From the NCBI GenBank assembly GCA_963819115.1, contig CAWFUR010000001.1, positions 1-64,000 on the forward strand: DNA of 64,000 nucleotides. The letters run 5' to 3'. Below are positions 1 through 6,357 of this stretch, in pieces; position 1 is the first letter of the stretch, and each line of letters begins with the position of its first letter. The notes below the pieces were generated by a model. The model saw only the letters and a list, made by a program, of their open reading frames with translations. It did not search any database and had not been told where the DNA came from. This DNA comes from JACVRW01 sp963819115 (GTDB lineage: Bacteria > Actinomycetota > Thermoleophilia > Solirubrobacterales > Thermoleophilaceae). Both the position numbers and the translations under genes were made by a program.

Positions 1-1
1 G

Positions 2-64
2 GCGGAGGCGCTGCGGGGTGGCGGGAAGGCGAAGCCGAAGAGGGGTCCGCGGAAGCGGGGCTAG
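2..64 (+). CDS. C-terminal tail of a protein entering from the left edge
   Basis: An open frame runs in from the window edge and ends with TAG at 62-64. The visible 20 residues are almost all Gly, Lys, Arg, Pro and Ala (for example GGGKAKPKRGP). This is the kind of basic disordered tail found at the end of many actinobacterial nucleic-acid-binding proteins. The very high third-position GC fits coding DNA. No domain is visible, so no function can be given. Confidence 0.45.
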   Translation, partial: AEALRGGGKAKPKRGPRKRG

Positions 65-99
65 GGACGCACGCTCACGGTCGGTCAGGATCGTCGTCC

Positions 100-729
100 G
101 TGGCCGACCTCAAGAATGTGAAAGACGACGAAACACCGGCCCGACCGCTCGGCCCAAAGTTCACCGAGGCCTTCGAGTTCGCGAGGATCCATCACCTTCT
201 TCAAGGCCGGAAGGGAACGGATGGCGTGCCCTATCTCTCGCACCTGATGGCCGTCGCATCGATCGCTCTGGAGCACGAAGCGACCGAGGACGAGGCGATA
301 GCCGCGCTGCTCCACGATGTCGTGGAGGACGGCGGGACGAGACGCTGGATGACGTCCGCGACGCGAATTCGGCGACGACGTGGCGGAGATCGTGCGGGGA
401 GCTCCGAGGACCGGGAAGGAGACCCCTCGTGGTGCAAGCGAAAGCGGGCATACATCGAATCACTGAAGACCAAGTCCGAGCCGGCGCTCCTGGTCTCGGC
501 TGCCGACAAGCTCCACAATGCCCGAGCCACCCTCGCCGACCACTACGTCTTTGGGGACAAGCTCTGGGAGCCTTTCACCGTCAAGGACCCGGTCAAGCAG
601 CTCTGTTACTACCGCGGGCTCGCAAACGAGTTCACGGCGCGCGCCGACTCGGACGCGCCGCGAATCAAGCGGCTCGCCGAGGAGCTCGAGCGGACGGTGG
701 CCGAGCTGGAGCGCCGCCCGCGAGGTTAG
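100..729 (+). CDS. HD-domain protein, RelA/SpoT-like hydrolase family (internally frame-disturbed)
   Basis: The 209-residue product has the HD-hydrolase signature of the RelA/SpoT/MESH1 family: an SHLMAVA histidine, the LLHDVVED His-Asp pair, and a later SAADKLHNAR aspartate. Such proteins typically hydrolyse (p)ppGpp or related nucleotides in the cytoplasm; the substrate here is inferred only from the family. The start is GTG, with AGGA nine bases upstream. Between about 337 and 400 the frame reads a run of Arg that does not fit the family. The expected residues ETLDDVRD and then EFGDDVAEIVRG lie in the other two frames, and the original frame resumes at SSEDREGDP. This is three single-base losses that cancel to one missing codon. 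Its stop interlocks with that of the convergent GIY-YIG gene (TTAG, 726-729). Confidence 0.8.
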   Translation: MADLKNVKDDETPARPLGPKFTEAFEFARIHHLLQGRKGTDGVPYLSHLMAVASIALEHEATEDEAIAALLHDVVEDGGTRRWMTSATRIRRRRGGDRAGSSEDREGDPSWCKRKRAYIESLKTKSEPALLVSAADKLHNARATLADHYVFGDKLWEPFTVKDPVKQLCYYRGLANEFTARADSDAPRIKRLAEELERTVAELERRPRG

Positions 730-1400
730 GCGCCGCCCGCGGTAATCACTCGCCTCAACTCGGAGAGTCTTGCGCGGATCGGTGTAGGCCCGACCTCCAT
801 CAAATTCAACGGCGGATCGAGGACAGCCAGCACGTCCTTCTCGACCCCCGCCAGCGCACCTCGGTCCGGGAACGGGTGGACCGCAACCGAGAGGTGGTCC
901 TGGATCCAGTCGGTCAACGTCGCCTCGGACGGCGGCGACAGCTTCTTGGGTCCGAGGAGCTCGAGTTCCAGCGACAGGAACAGCGCGGCGGCGAGGGTGA
1001 GCCTGAACGTTGAGCCCCTCACCCGGCCACGTAGGTGGTTGCCTCGAATGCGTCCCTCGAGGGTGGAGTTGGGCACCTTGCCAGAGGGCCACTTGGTCGC
1101 GCCGGTTTGGCCTGCGTAGATGAGTCCCTCTGGGACCAGGTGGCCGAGGCCGTCACTCAGGTCGTGGGCACCCGCCGCATCCGTCCACCACGAGTAGAGG
1201 CCAGCCACGTGGACGTCGCTCGCGGCGCTGGGCCAGTCGCAGGCCCGTACCAGCTCGGGGCGGTCCCGGAGAGCTCGCAGAGCCGCTTGGGCGGGCTCGT
1301 CCTCCCGGGGCCGGGGGCCCGTCGGCATCGGCGGGCGCAGAGTCACATGCACCACACCCGGCCTTGCGGGCCTCATCGTGATGTTCTTGAAGCGCGGCAT
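726..1400 (-). CDS. GIY-YIG nuclease-superfamily protein
   Basis: The 224-residue product has a GLYSWW strand near residue 95, then GLIYAGQTGATKW and a later R.RGNHLRG segment. This is the arrangement of a GIY-YIG catalytic core (first strand, YIG-like strand, catalytic Arg helix). A C-terminal LDPPLNL motif is common in an actinobacterial subfamily of unknown role. I chose the ATG at 1398-1400 because AGGGAG lies just upstream and the residues before it look non-coding. It is the second gene of the ARPP-1 operon, 34 bases after that gene. The family cuts DNA by a single metal; the target here is unknown. Restriction, repair or defence are all possible. Confidence 0.8.
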   Translation of the reverse strand: MPRFKNITMRPARPGVVHVTLRPPMPTGPRPREDEPAQAALRALRDRPELVRACDWPSAASDVHVAGLYSWWTDAAGAHDLSDGLGHLVPEGLIYAGQTGATKWPSGKVPNSTLEGRIRGNHLRGRVRGSTFRLTLAAALFLSLELELLGPKKLSPPSEATLTDWIQDHLSVAVHPFPDRGALAGVEKDVLAVLDPPLNLMEVGPTPIRARLSELRRVITAGGA

Positions 1401-1434
1401 AGTCGTCTCCCTCACGTTCGGCGATCTTGTGTCG

Positions 1435-3057
1435 TCATCTTCCGGCCCCCGAGGCGGCCAGGTCCATGAGTCGCTCCCTCGCCTCCGCGGCGGCGTCGTC
1501 CGAATCGTCGAGCGCGATCGTGCGCTCGTACGCAATTCGCGCCTCCGCCCGCTCGCCGATCGCCTCGGCCGCCTTCCCGTACCAGCACAGGTTCCACGGA
1601 TGCGCCGGCGCAATGGTGGCGTAGTAGCGCAGGTGCCGGTAGGCCTCGCGGAAGCGGCCGAGTTGGTAAAGCGTGCAGCCGAGACCGAAGTGGGCCATGG
1701 CGTCGCCGCTGGTGAGGCAGGCGAGCCAGATCGAGAGCGCGTGCTCTGGGTCCTCCGCCTGGGTGGCCTGCGAGAAGAGCAGGCGATTGAACGTGGACCG
1801 GTCGCCCAGCAGAGCCCGAACGGCCATCACGATCTCCCCCGCGGGCGATTCCGTCAGGCCGAGCTGCGGCACGTGGAAACGCGGCGCGTCCCAGATGGGC
1901 AGCCGCTCGGGATCGAACTCCGAGAACGCGTCCACGCGAAAGCCAACAGCTCGGTCGCCGTCCATGAGGTAGCCGAACCGCCCCGTCACCATCTGCCAGC
2001 GATCGCCGGGCTGACCGTCGTCCACGCGACCGAACTCGAGCGCGACGAGAGCGTCCAACGAATCGATCTTGTTGATGTACAGGCGAGGCGGCTCCACCGC
2101 GGCTACCTCAGCCGCCGGCGCCGGGCCGGGCGAGCGATCCGGCCCTCGGGGGCCGACTCCTGCGGGGAAGGCGCAGAGCTGGACGAGCTCGTCGCCGACG
2201 GTGAGACCTCCGCCGACCACCGTCGGCGCCACGAAGCCGAACGCGCGGCCCATCCCCGGAGTCCGCTGGGGCGCCCGGGGAGCGTGGAGCGCCTCGCCGG
2301 CGAAGGCGTTTGCCGCCTGCTCGTCGGGCTCGGCGTCCTGCTCCCCGAGCGCCTCCAGGGCGTACCCCTGCACGAGGCGAGGAAGGAGATGGGCGAAGAC
2401 ATCGGGGCGACTCACGAGGTCGAGGGCCACGGGCAGCCCGGCGATCTGCGCCACCGCGCCGATCTGACCGTCGACGGGTCGCACCGCGTGGGCCATCCGG
2501 TCGATGTCGCGGCGGCGATGGTCGTAGAGGTCGCTCATGGCGTCGCTCGCGGAGTTCACGTTGTGAGCCTCCAGGCGATGACCCACCTCTCGCCAGACCT
2601 CGCCCTGGTCGGCACGAGGGGGAGCGCCGGCGGCGGCGCTGAGGTTCGCGGCGTGTCGCTTCGCGCGGCGCAGGTGCGGGTCGGCGGCCTGCGGCGAGGG
2701 CGCGAAGTGCTCTTCGTGGCGCCGGGAGTCCCAGCGACCGTGCTCGACGCAGGTCACGTGGAGGTTCGCGCCGTGGCCGGCCTCGACGAGCACGGAGGTG
2801 TCGAAGCTGCGGTTCTGCTGGGCGCCGAGCACCTCCTCCCCCTCGTAGACGAGCAGCGCGAGGTCGGTGGGGTTCTCGAGGCGCAGCTCACCGACGGAGG
2901 CGCCGCCGTCGAGCTCCTTGACGAAGGCGCCGAGCTCGATGGCCTGGGTGAAGGCGCGGTAGGCGAGCTGGCCGGGGCGGCCGATGACGGGGAAGACGGT
3001 GAGGGGGCCGGCGGTCTGCGGGGCGGCGAGGGTGAGGTCCTGCGTGAGAGTGGTCAT
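1435..3057 (-). CDS. ARPP-1 domain protein with C-terminal TPR-like region
   Basis: This is a 540-residue cytoplasmic protein. Residues about 15-300 match the ARPP-1 family, named for its link to ADP-ribosylglycohydrolases and rhodanese-phosphatases: LLVYEGEEVLGAQQNRSF, HVTCVEHGRW, ADQGEVW, a SASDAMSDLY segment, then DGQIGAVAQI and a LLPRLVQGYALEAL helix. Residues about 320-420 form a second globular part that I do not recognise. Residues about 435-530 contain two or more TPR-like helix pairs (GCTLYQLGRFREAYRHL; GERAEARIAYERTIALD). ARPP-1 has no proven biochemistry that I know of. The gene starts 28 bases from a promoter-like element shared with the divergent sigma-factor gene and is followed by the GIY-YIG gene. 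TPR fusion suggests protein partners. Confidence in the family is high; the role is open. Confidence 0.8.
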   Translation of the reverse strand: MTTLTQDLTLAAPQTAGPLTVFPVIGRPGQLAYRAFTQAIELGAFVKELDGGASVGELRLENPTDLALLVYEGEEVLGAQQNRSFDTSVLVEAGHGANLHVTCVEHGRWDSRRHEEHFAPSPQAADPHLRRAKRHAANLSAAAGAPPRADQGEVWREVGHRLEAHNVNSASDAMSDLYDHRRRDIDRMAHAVRPVDGQIGAVAQIAGLPVALDLVSRPDVFAHLLPRLVQGYALEALGEQDAEPDEQAANAFAGEALHAPRAPQRTPGMGRAFGFVAPTVVGGGLTVGDELVQLCAFPAGVGPRGPDRSPGPAPAAEVAAVEPPRLYINKIDSLDALVALEFGRVDDGQPGDRWQMVTGRFGYLMDGDRAVGFRVDAFSEFDPERLPIWDAPRFHVPQLGLTESPAGEIVMAVRALLGDRSTFNRLLFSQATQAEDPEHALSIWLACLTSGDAMAHFGLGCTLYQLGRFREAYRHLRYYATIAPAHPWNLCWYGKAAEAIGERAEARIAYERTIALDDSDDAAAEARERLMDLAASGAGR

Positions 3058-3085
3058 GCTTGGTCAGTCCGTCGCGACGCCGACT

Positions 3086-3134
3086 ACCTGACACAGGCCT
3101 CTCGGCTCCGCTGCCGAAATACGCCGTGTCAGGT
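3086..3134. promoter_or_regulatory. mirror-image promoter pair between the ARPP-1 and sigma-factor operons
   Basis: GTGTCAGGT occurs at 3126-3134 on the plus strand and at 3094-3086 on the minus strand, a perfect 9-base inverted repeat with centres 40 bases apart. Each copy is exactly 28 bases from its start codon (TTG 3163; ATG 3057). Each is followed 15-16 bases later by GACT and then AC/CC-rich sequence. This has the spacing of a -35/-10 pair for an ECF-type sigma factor. Both transcripts would begin at or next to the start codon, which explains the lack of a Shine-Dalgarno sequence. Control by the adjacent sigma factor is inferred. Confidence 0.6.
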
Positions 3135-3162
3135 TTGTCGCCCGCGCCCGACTACACCCTCA

Positions 3163-3798
3163 TTGGCCGCTTTCAAGGAACTTCCCGAGCATCACCTGAG
3201 CGAGCTGAGCGATGACAAGCTCGTGGACTACCTGCGCGCCGCGCGCGAGGCTGGGGCTCTCGAGGCCATGAACCTGGCTCTCGGGGTGCTGGTCTTCGGG
3301 TACTGGGACAACCTGGTCAACCGTGCCCGTCTGAAGCTGCCCTCCTCCGACGCCGAGGACGTTGCCTCCGAGGCGATGTCCAGCGCCATCGCGTCCGCGT
3401 TCGACGGCAAGTCGGTCGGGGAGTTCAGGGCGTGGATGCACACGATCCTGTCGCGGCGCATCGCCGACCACCACGACGCAAAGACGCGGAAGCCGAAGAC
3501 CGAGAAGCTCAACACCGAGCACGCCGGCGAGGACGACACCTGGGGCGAGGAGCCTTCCGGGGAGGAGTTCTCCGCAGAAGCGCTCTACGCACGCGAGTGC
3601 ATCAAGACGGCCTACCGGGAGCTCGAGAACCCGCTTCACCGGCAGGTGGTGGACCTTCATATCTTCGGACCCCTCTCGGCCACCGAGACCGCGTCGGAGA
3701 TCGGCGACGGCTTGAGTGAGGCCAACGTGCACAAGATCGCCTCCCGGTTCTCGAAGCGCGTCCGCGACTTGCTTGACGAAGGCGATACTTCGGGCTGA
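3163..3798 (+). CDS. ECF-like RNA polymerase sigma factor
   Basis: The 211-residue product has a sigma region 2 (SDAEDVASEAMSSA, then GEFRAWMHTILSRRIADHH at about residues 65-105). An acidic linker follows, then a region-4 helix-turn-helix (LENPLHRQVVDLHIFGPLSATETASEI... at about 155-200). It would direct RNA polymerase to a small set of promoters. No ATG fits the N-terminus. TTG at 3163 is chosen because it sits exactly 28 bases from a promoter-like element, the same distance as the divergent gene's ATG, and a leaderless start needs no ribosome site. It is followed after 3 bases by an HTH gene. It probably regulates itself and the divergent ARPP-1 operon. Confidence 0.8.
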   Translation: MAAFKELPEHHLSELSDDKLVDYLRAAREAGALEAMNLALGVLVFGYWDNLVNRARLKLPSSDAEDVASEAMSSAIASAFDGKSVGEFRAWMHTILSRRIADHHDAKTRKPKTEKLNTEHAGEDDTWGEEPSGEEFSAEALYARECIKTAYRELENPLHRQVVDLHIFGPLSATETASEIGDGLSEANVHKIASRFSKRVRDLLDEGDTSG

Positions 3799-3801
3799 GC
3801 C

Positions 3802-4416
3802 ATGAGTGACGTGCAGAGACTCTTCACGGCGTACAAGGAGGCGTACCCCGCCGACCCGACCGAATACCTGACCCAGGTGTCGGGTCGAGACCGGGCCGAG
3901 CTGGCGGGACTGATCGACGCATTCCTGGAGCGAGCGCCACGGCGGCAATTCGATGCCGAGGCCTTCCGCGACTCGCCGGCGTCGCGAGTGGCGGAGTCCG
4001 TGCAGCGCTCGCTGGCCGGTCAGAGCGGCATGTGGCCCTCACTGCTGCCACAGCTGCGAAACCGAGCCCGGCTCAAGCGCGCGGATCTCGTGGCCCAGCT
4101 GGCCGCCCGACTGGGTGCGGACGAGCAACGCGACAAGGTTGGCGCCTACTACCACCAGATGGAGCAGGGCCTGCTGCCGGCGTCCGGGGTGTCGGACACG
4201 GTGCTCGAAGCGCTCTCGCGGATCATCGGGGAGGGCAAGGAGTCGCTGCGAAAGGCGGGTGAGATGCCCAAGTCTGGCGGGCCGGCCGCCGGCGCCGCCG
4301 GTGCCGTGTTCGCCCGCAGCTCGGCGCCCGCCCTCAAGGGCATCGACATGTCCGAGCCTCCCGCCGCCGCCGAAGACTGGGACGAGATCGACCGCCTGTT
4401 CCGCGGCGGTAAATAG
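3802..4416 (+). CDS. HTH-type putative regulator downstream of the sigma factor
   Basis: The 204-residue soluble product begins three bases after the sigma-factor stop, so the two are probably translated together. Residues about 85-150 look like a variant XRE-type helix-turn-helix (LPQLRNRARLKRADLVAQLA, then KVGAYYHQMEQGLLP and a leucine-rich helix). The QMEQGLLP segment resembles the end of the HTH in such repressors. The C-terminal 60 residues are Ala/Gly/Pro-rich and acidic, ending DWDEIDRLFRGG. Sigma factor, HTH protein and ImmA-type protease often occur together; there the protease usually destroys the HTH repressor. A role as anti-sigma factor is another option. The specific function is unproven. 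Confidence 0.65.
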   Translation: MSDVQRLFTAYKEAYPADPTEYLTQVSGRDRAELAGLIDAFLERAPRRQFDAEAFRDSPASRVAESVQRSLAGQSGMWPSLLPQLRNRARLKRADLVAQLAARLGADEQRDKVGAYYHQMEQGLLPASGVSDTVLEALSRIIGEGKESLRKAGEMPKSGGPAAGAAGAVFARSSAPALKGIDMSEPPAAAEDWDEIDRLFRGGK

Positions 4417-4453
4417 AGCGTCAGCTCTGGGGTCAGGCGCCGACCTGAACCCA

Positions 4454-4669
4454 ATGAACGAACTACTCCTCCTCTATCGCTACGCGCTGCGCGTGGGCGA
4501 CAGGCCGTTGACCGAGCGACTGGGCCGCGTGATCCGCGGGGACCGCCTGCTCCGAGAACGGGCCGACCGCGAGCTGCAGGCGATGCCACGCGGACCCGCC
4601 CGGTGGTCGTTGGGAGCGGAGCGAACGCTTCACCGACTGGTCGACCGCCTCGGCGCCGTGATGCTCTGA
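4454..4669 (+). CDS. small conserved-looking protein in the sigma/HTH operon
   Basis: A 71-residue product begins at ATG 4454, 37 bases after the HTH gene, and ends 19 bases before the ImmA-like gene, all on the same strand. It is helical and strongly basic (RALRVGDRPLTERLGRVIRGDRLLRERADREL), with high third-position GC throughout. No known domain is recognised. Its position suggests a partner or adaptor of the HTH or ImmA-like protein; this is inference only. Confidence 0.5.
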   Translation: MNELLLLYRYALRVGDRPLTERLGRVIRGDRLLRERADRELQAMPRGPARWSLGAERTLHRLVDRLGAVML

Positions 4670-4688
4670 GCGCTTACGATCGGAGGCG

Positions 4689-5048
4689 ATGCAATCGGAC
4701 GTCGAGCAGCTCGCGGAGCGCGTGTTGAGCGAGCTACCGGACTGGATCTGGGACGGGAAGAGCCTGCCGGTGCCGGTGGAGCACATCGCCGACACCTGGT
4801 TCGGTCTCCACGTGCGCGACGTGGAGGACCTGCGCTCGGCGCCGGGCGTGCCTCCGCTGCCGCCGGACGCGGGGCTGTCGGGGCTGCTGTTGCCGGCGGC
4901 CGGCGAGATCTGGGTGAATGCGGCCGAGGCGCGGGAGCGGGTCCGGGCCAGCTACGGGGACAACTACGACCGGCTGGCTCAGATCAAGGCCAAGTACGAC
5001 CCGGACAACATCTTCCGGGTGAACCAGAACATCCAGCCGCAGGCGTAG
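4689..5048 (+). CDS. chimeric ORF: ImmA/IrrE-like N-terminus joined to a berberine-bridge oxidase C-terminus
   Basis: Residues 1 to about 80 match the N-terminal region of actinobacterial ImmA/IrrE metallopeptidases (QLAERVLSELPDWIWDG, PVPVEHIAD, then LSGLLLPAAGEIWVNAAEAR). At the point where a RRRFTIAHELGH-type zinc motif should follow, the protein changes into ERVRASYGDNYDRL...KYDPDNIFRVNQNI. That is the well-known C-terminal BBE motif of FAD-linked berberine-bridge oxidases. The join lies near base 4925 and is in frame. The product has neither the HEXXH site nor an FAD-binding domain, so it is probably inactive as a peptidase. A genomic deletion that fused two genes is likely; an assembly join is possible. 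Confidence 0.75.
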   Translation: MQSDVEQLAERVLSELPDWIWDGKSLPVPVEHIADTWFGLHVRDVEDLRSAPGVPPLPPDAGLSGLLLPAAGEIWVNAAEARERVRASYGDNYDRLAQIKAKYDPDNIFRVNQNIQPQA

Positions 5049-5075
5049 GACTCGGAGCACTCTGGCCACGCGTTG

Positions 5076-5103
5076 GAGGGGGCGGCCTGCGGGCCGCCCC
5101 CTC
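5076..5103. terminator. strong bidirectional hairpin
   Basis: A perfect 12-base stem (GAGGGGGCGGCC pairing with GGCCGCCCCCTC) has a TGCG loop. It lies 27 bases after the plus-strand chimeric gene and 6 bases before the stop of the minus-strand VOC gene. There is no T tract, as is common in GC-rich actinobacteria. It can serve both converging transcripts. Confidence 0.7.
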
Positions 5104-5109
5104 GGTGCC

Positions 5110-5551
5110 TCAGCTCCCGAAGGCCTTCGCGGCGCCCGCCGCGAGCTCCTCGGGAGTCACCTCGCGCAGCCGCTGGGCGATGTTCCAGCGGTGCCCGAAG
5201 GGATCGTCGATCTGGCCGTGGCGCTCTCCCCAGAACTGATCGGCGAGCTCATGACGCACCTCGGCGCCCGCTGCGATCGCCCGGCTCCAGAGCGCGTCGG
5301 CGTCGTCCGTCTCGATCTGCAGGACGGTGGCGGTACCGCCGATCGTCGACGGCGAGACGATGCCGGCATCCGGGAACTCGGGTGCGAGATGGAGCGCCCG
5401 TGTCGCCGATGGCGAGCTCGATGCTCATGACGCCGCCGCCCGGGAGGGGCACGCGACCGCGCTCCTCGGCTCCGAACGCCTGGATGTACCAGGCCGCCGC
5501 GGCGTCGGCGTCCGTTACGACGATGTGGGGAGTGACTTTCATGTCCCCCAT
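5110..5551 (-). pseudogene. VOC-family (glyoxalase-like) protein, broken by a one-base frameshift
   Basis: The reading from 5551 gives a typical VOC start (MKVTPHIVVTDADAAAAWYIQAFGA) and LPGGGVMSIELAIGDTG. Near base 5396 the frame is lost. One base further on, the family sequence continues as LHLAPEFPDAGIV, LQIETDDADALWSRAIAAGAE, FWGERHGQIDDPFGHRW and ends at TGA 5110-5112. The total span is 442 bases, a multiple of three plus one, which fits a single inserted base. VOC proteins of this type bind a metal and act as dioxygenases, glyoxalases or resistance proteins; the substrate is unknown. An alternative ATG lies at 5542. Sequencing error and true inactivation cannot be told apart here. Confidence 0.75.
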
Positions 5552-5629
5552 CGTGCGGCTTCAACTGCACTTGAAGTCAAGCCCGCGATCACTGGGGCGC
5601 CACCCCGAGGCGACGCCCCAGATCTCGCC

Positions 5630-5827
5630 CTACACGGCGGCTGCTTCGGTCTCCCGCATGCCCTGCCGGATCTCCGCCCTGAGCTCCGGCGTGTCGTCGT
5701 GCGAATGCACGGCCACCGCGTGCTGCACCGCGGCCTCGATGAGCTCCTCCTCCGAGTCCGCGGCGATCCCCACCGTGCAGTTCATCTCGCTGGGAACCTC
5801 GCGACAATCGACGAACTTCCGCGTCAT
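5630..5827 (-). CDS. DUF1059 small protein
   Basis: The 65-residue product (start ATG 5825-5827, with GGAAGG four bases upstream) reads MTRKFVDCREVPSEMNCTV, then SEEELIEAAVQHAVAVHSHDDTPELRAEIRQGM. This is the pattern of DUF1059: a Cys pair, a conserved helix and an HxHDD-type segment. The function of the family is unknown. The Cys and His residues suggest metal binding, which is only inference. It lies 78 bases upstream of the VOC gene on the same strand. Confidence 0.75.
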   Translation of the reverse strand: MTRKFVDCREVPSEMNCTVGIAADSEEELIEAAVQHAVAVHSHDDTPELRAEIRQGMRETEAAAV

Positions 5828-5937
5828 GACCTTCCCTTCGGCCGGGGGATCGATCTTCCACCCGCGGACCGCGGTCGTCAAGGCCCGACAGCCGGCCGAT
5901 TGCGGTCGTCCCGCCCCCGGCGGATACTGAGCAACCG

Positions 5938-6357
5938 ATGTCGCTCCTGAACGTGGAGACGGTCCGCCGTGGCTACGAGGCCTGGAACCGAGGCGACCTC
6001 GACGCGGTGCGCGAGATCTATGCCCCGGACGTGACCGCCAACGCGGGCGCGCTGTGGACCGCGGCGGGGGAGCTCTCGGGGCCCGAGGCCATCATCGAGG
6101 CGTTCGCCTCGATCCGGGCGACGTTCCAGAACAGCGAGCTCGTGCCCGACGAGTACATCGAGCGCGGAGACTCCGTGGTGGTCCCCACGCGCTGGCGGGG
6201 CACCCTCCCCGACAGCCAGAACGTGATCGAGCAGCCCGTGGTGGCGGCCTACACGCTGCGCGACGGGCAGATCGTGCACATCGGCTACTTCCACGACCTG
6301 GACGAGGCCTTCGCGGGCACGGCCGAGTGGGAGGACGCGGCGCCCGGTATCGCCTAG
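5938..6357 (+). CDS. SnoaL/NTF2-like protein
   Basis: The 139-residue product begins with NVETVRRGYEAWNRGDLDAVREIYAPDV, the first helices and strand of the SnoaL-like NTF2 fold. It ends with TLRDGQIVHIGYFHDLDEAFA, the usual last strands. The fold forms a cone-shaped pocket used for isomerases, hydrolases or ligand binding; no catalytic residues can be assigned. It is one of four different SnoaL-like genes in the first 30 kb. Its TAG stop interlocks with the stop of the convergent FAD protein (CTAG, 6354-6357). Confidence 0.75.
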   Translation: MSLLNVETVRRGYEAWNRGDLDAVREIYAPDVTANAGALWTAAGELSGPEAIIEAFASIRATFQNSELVPDEYIERGDSVVVPTRWRGTLPDSQNVIEQPVVAAYTLRDGQIVHIGYFHDLDEAFAGTAEWEDAAPGIA

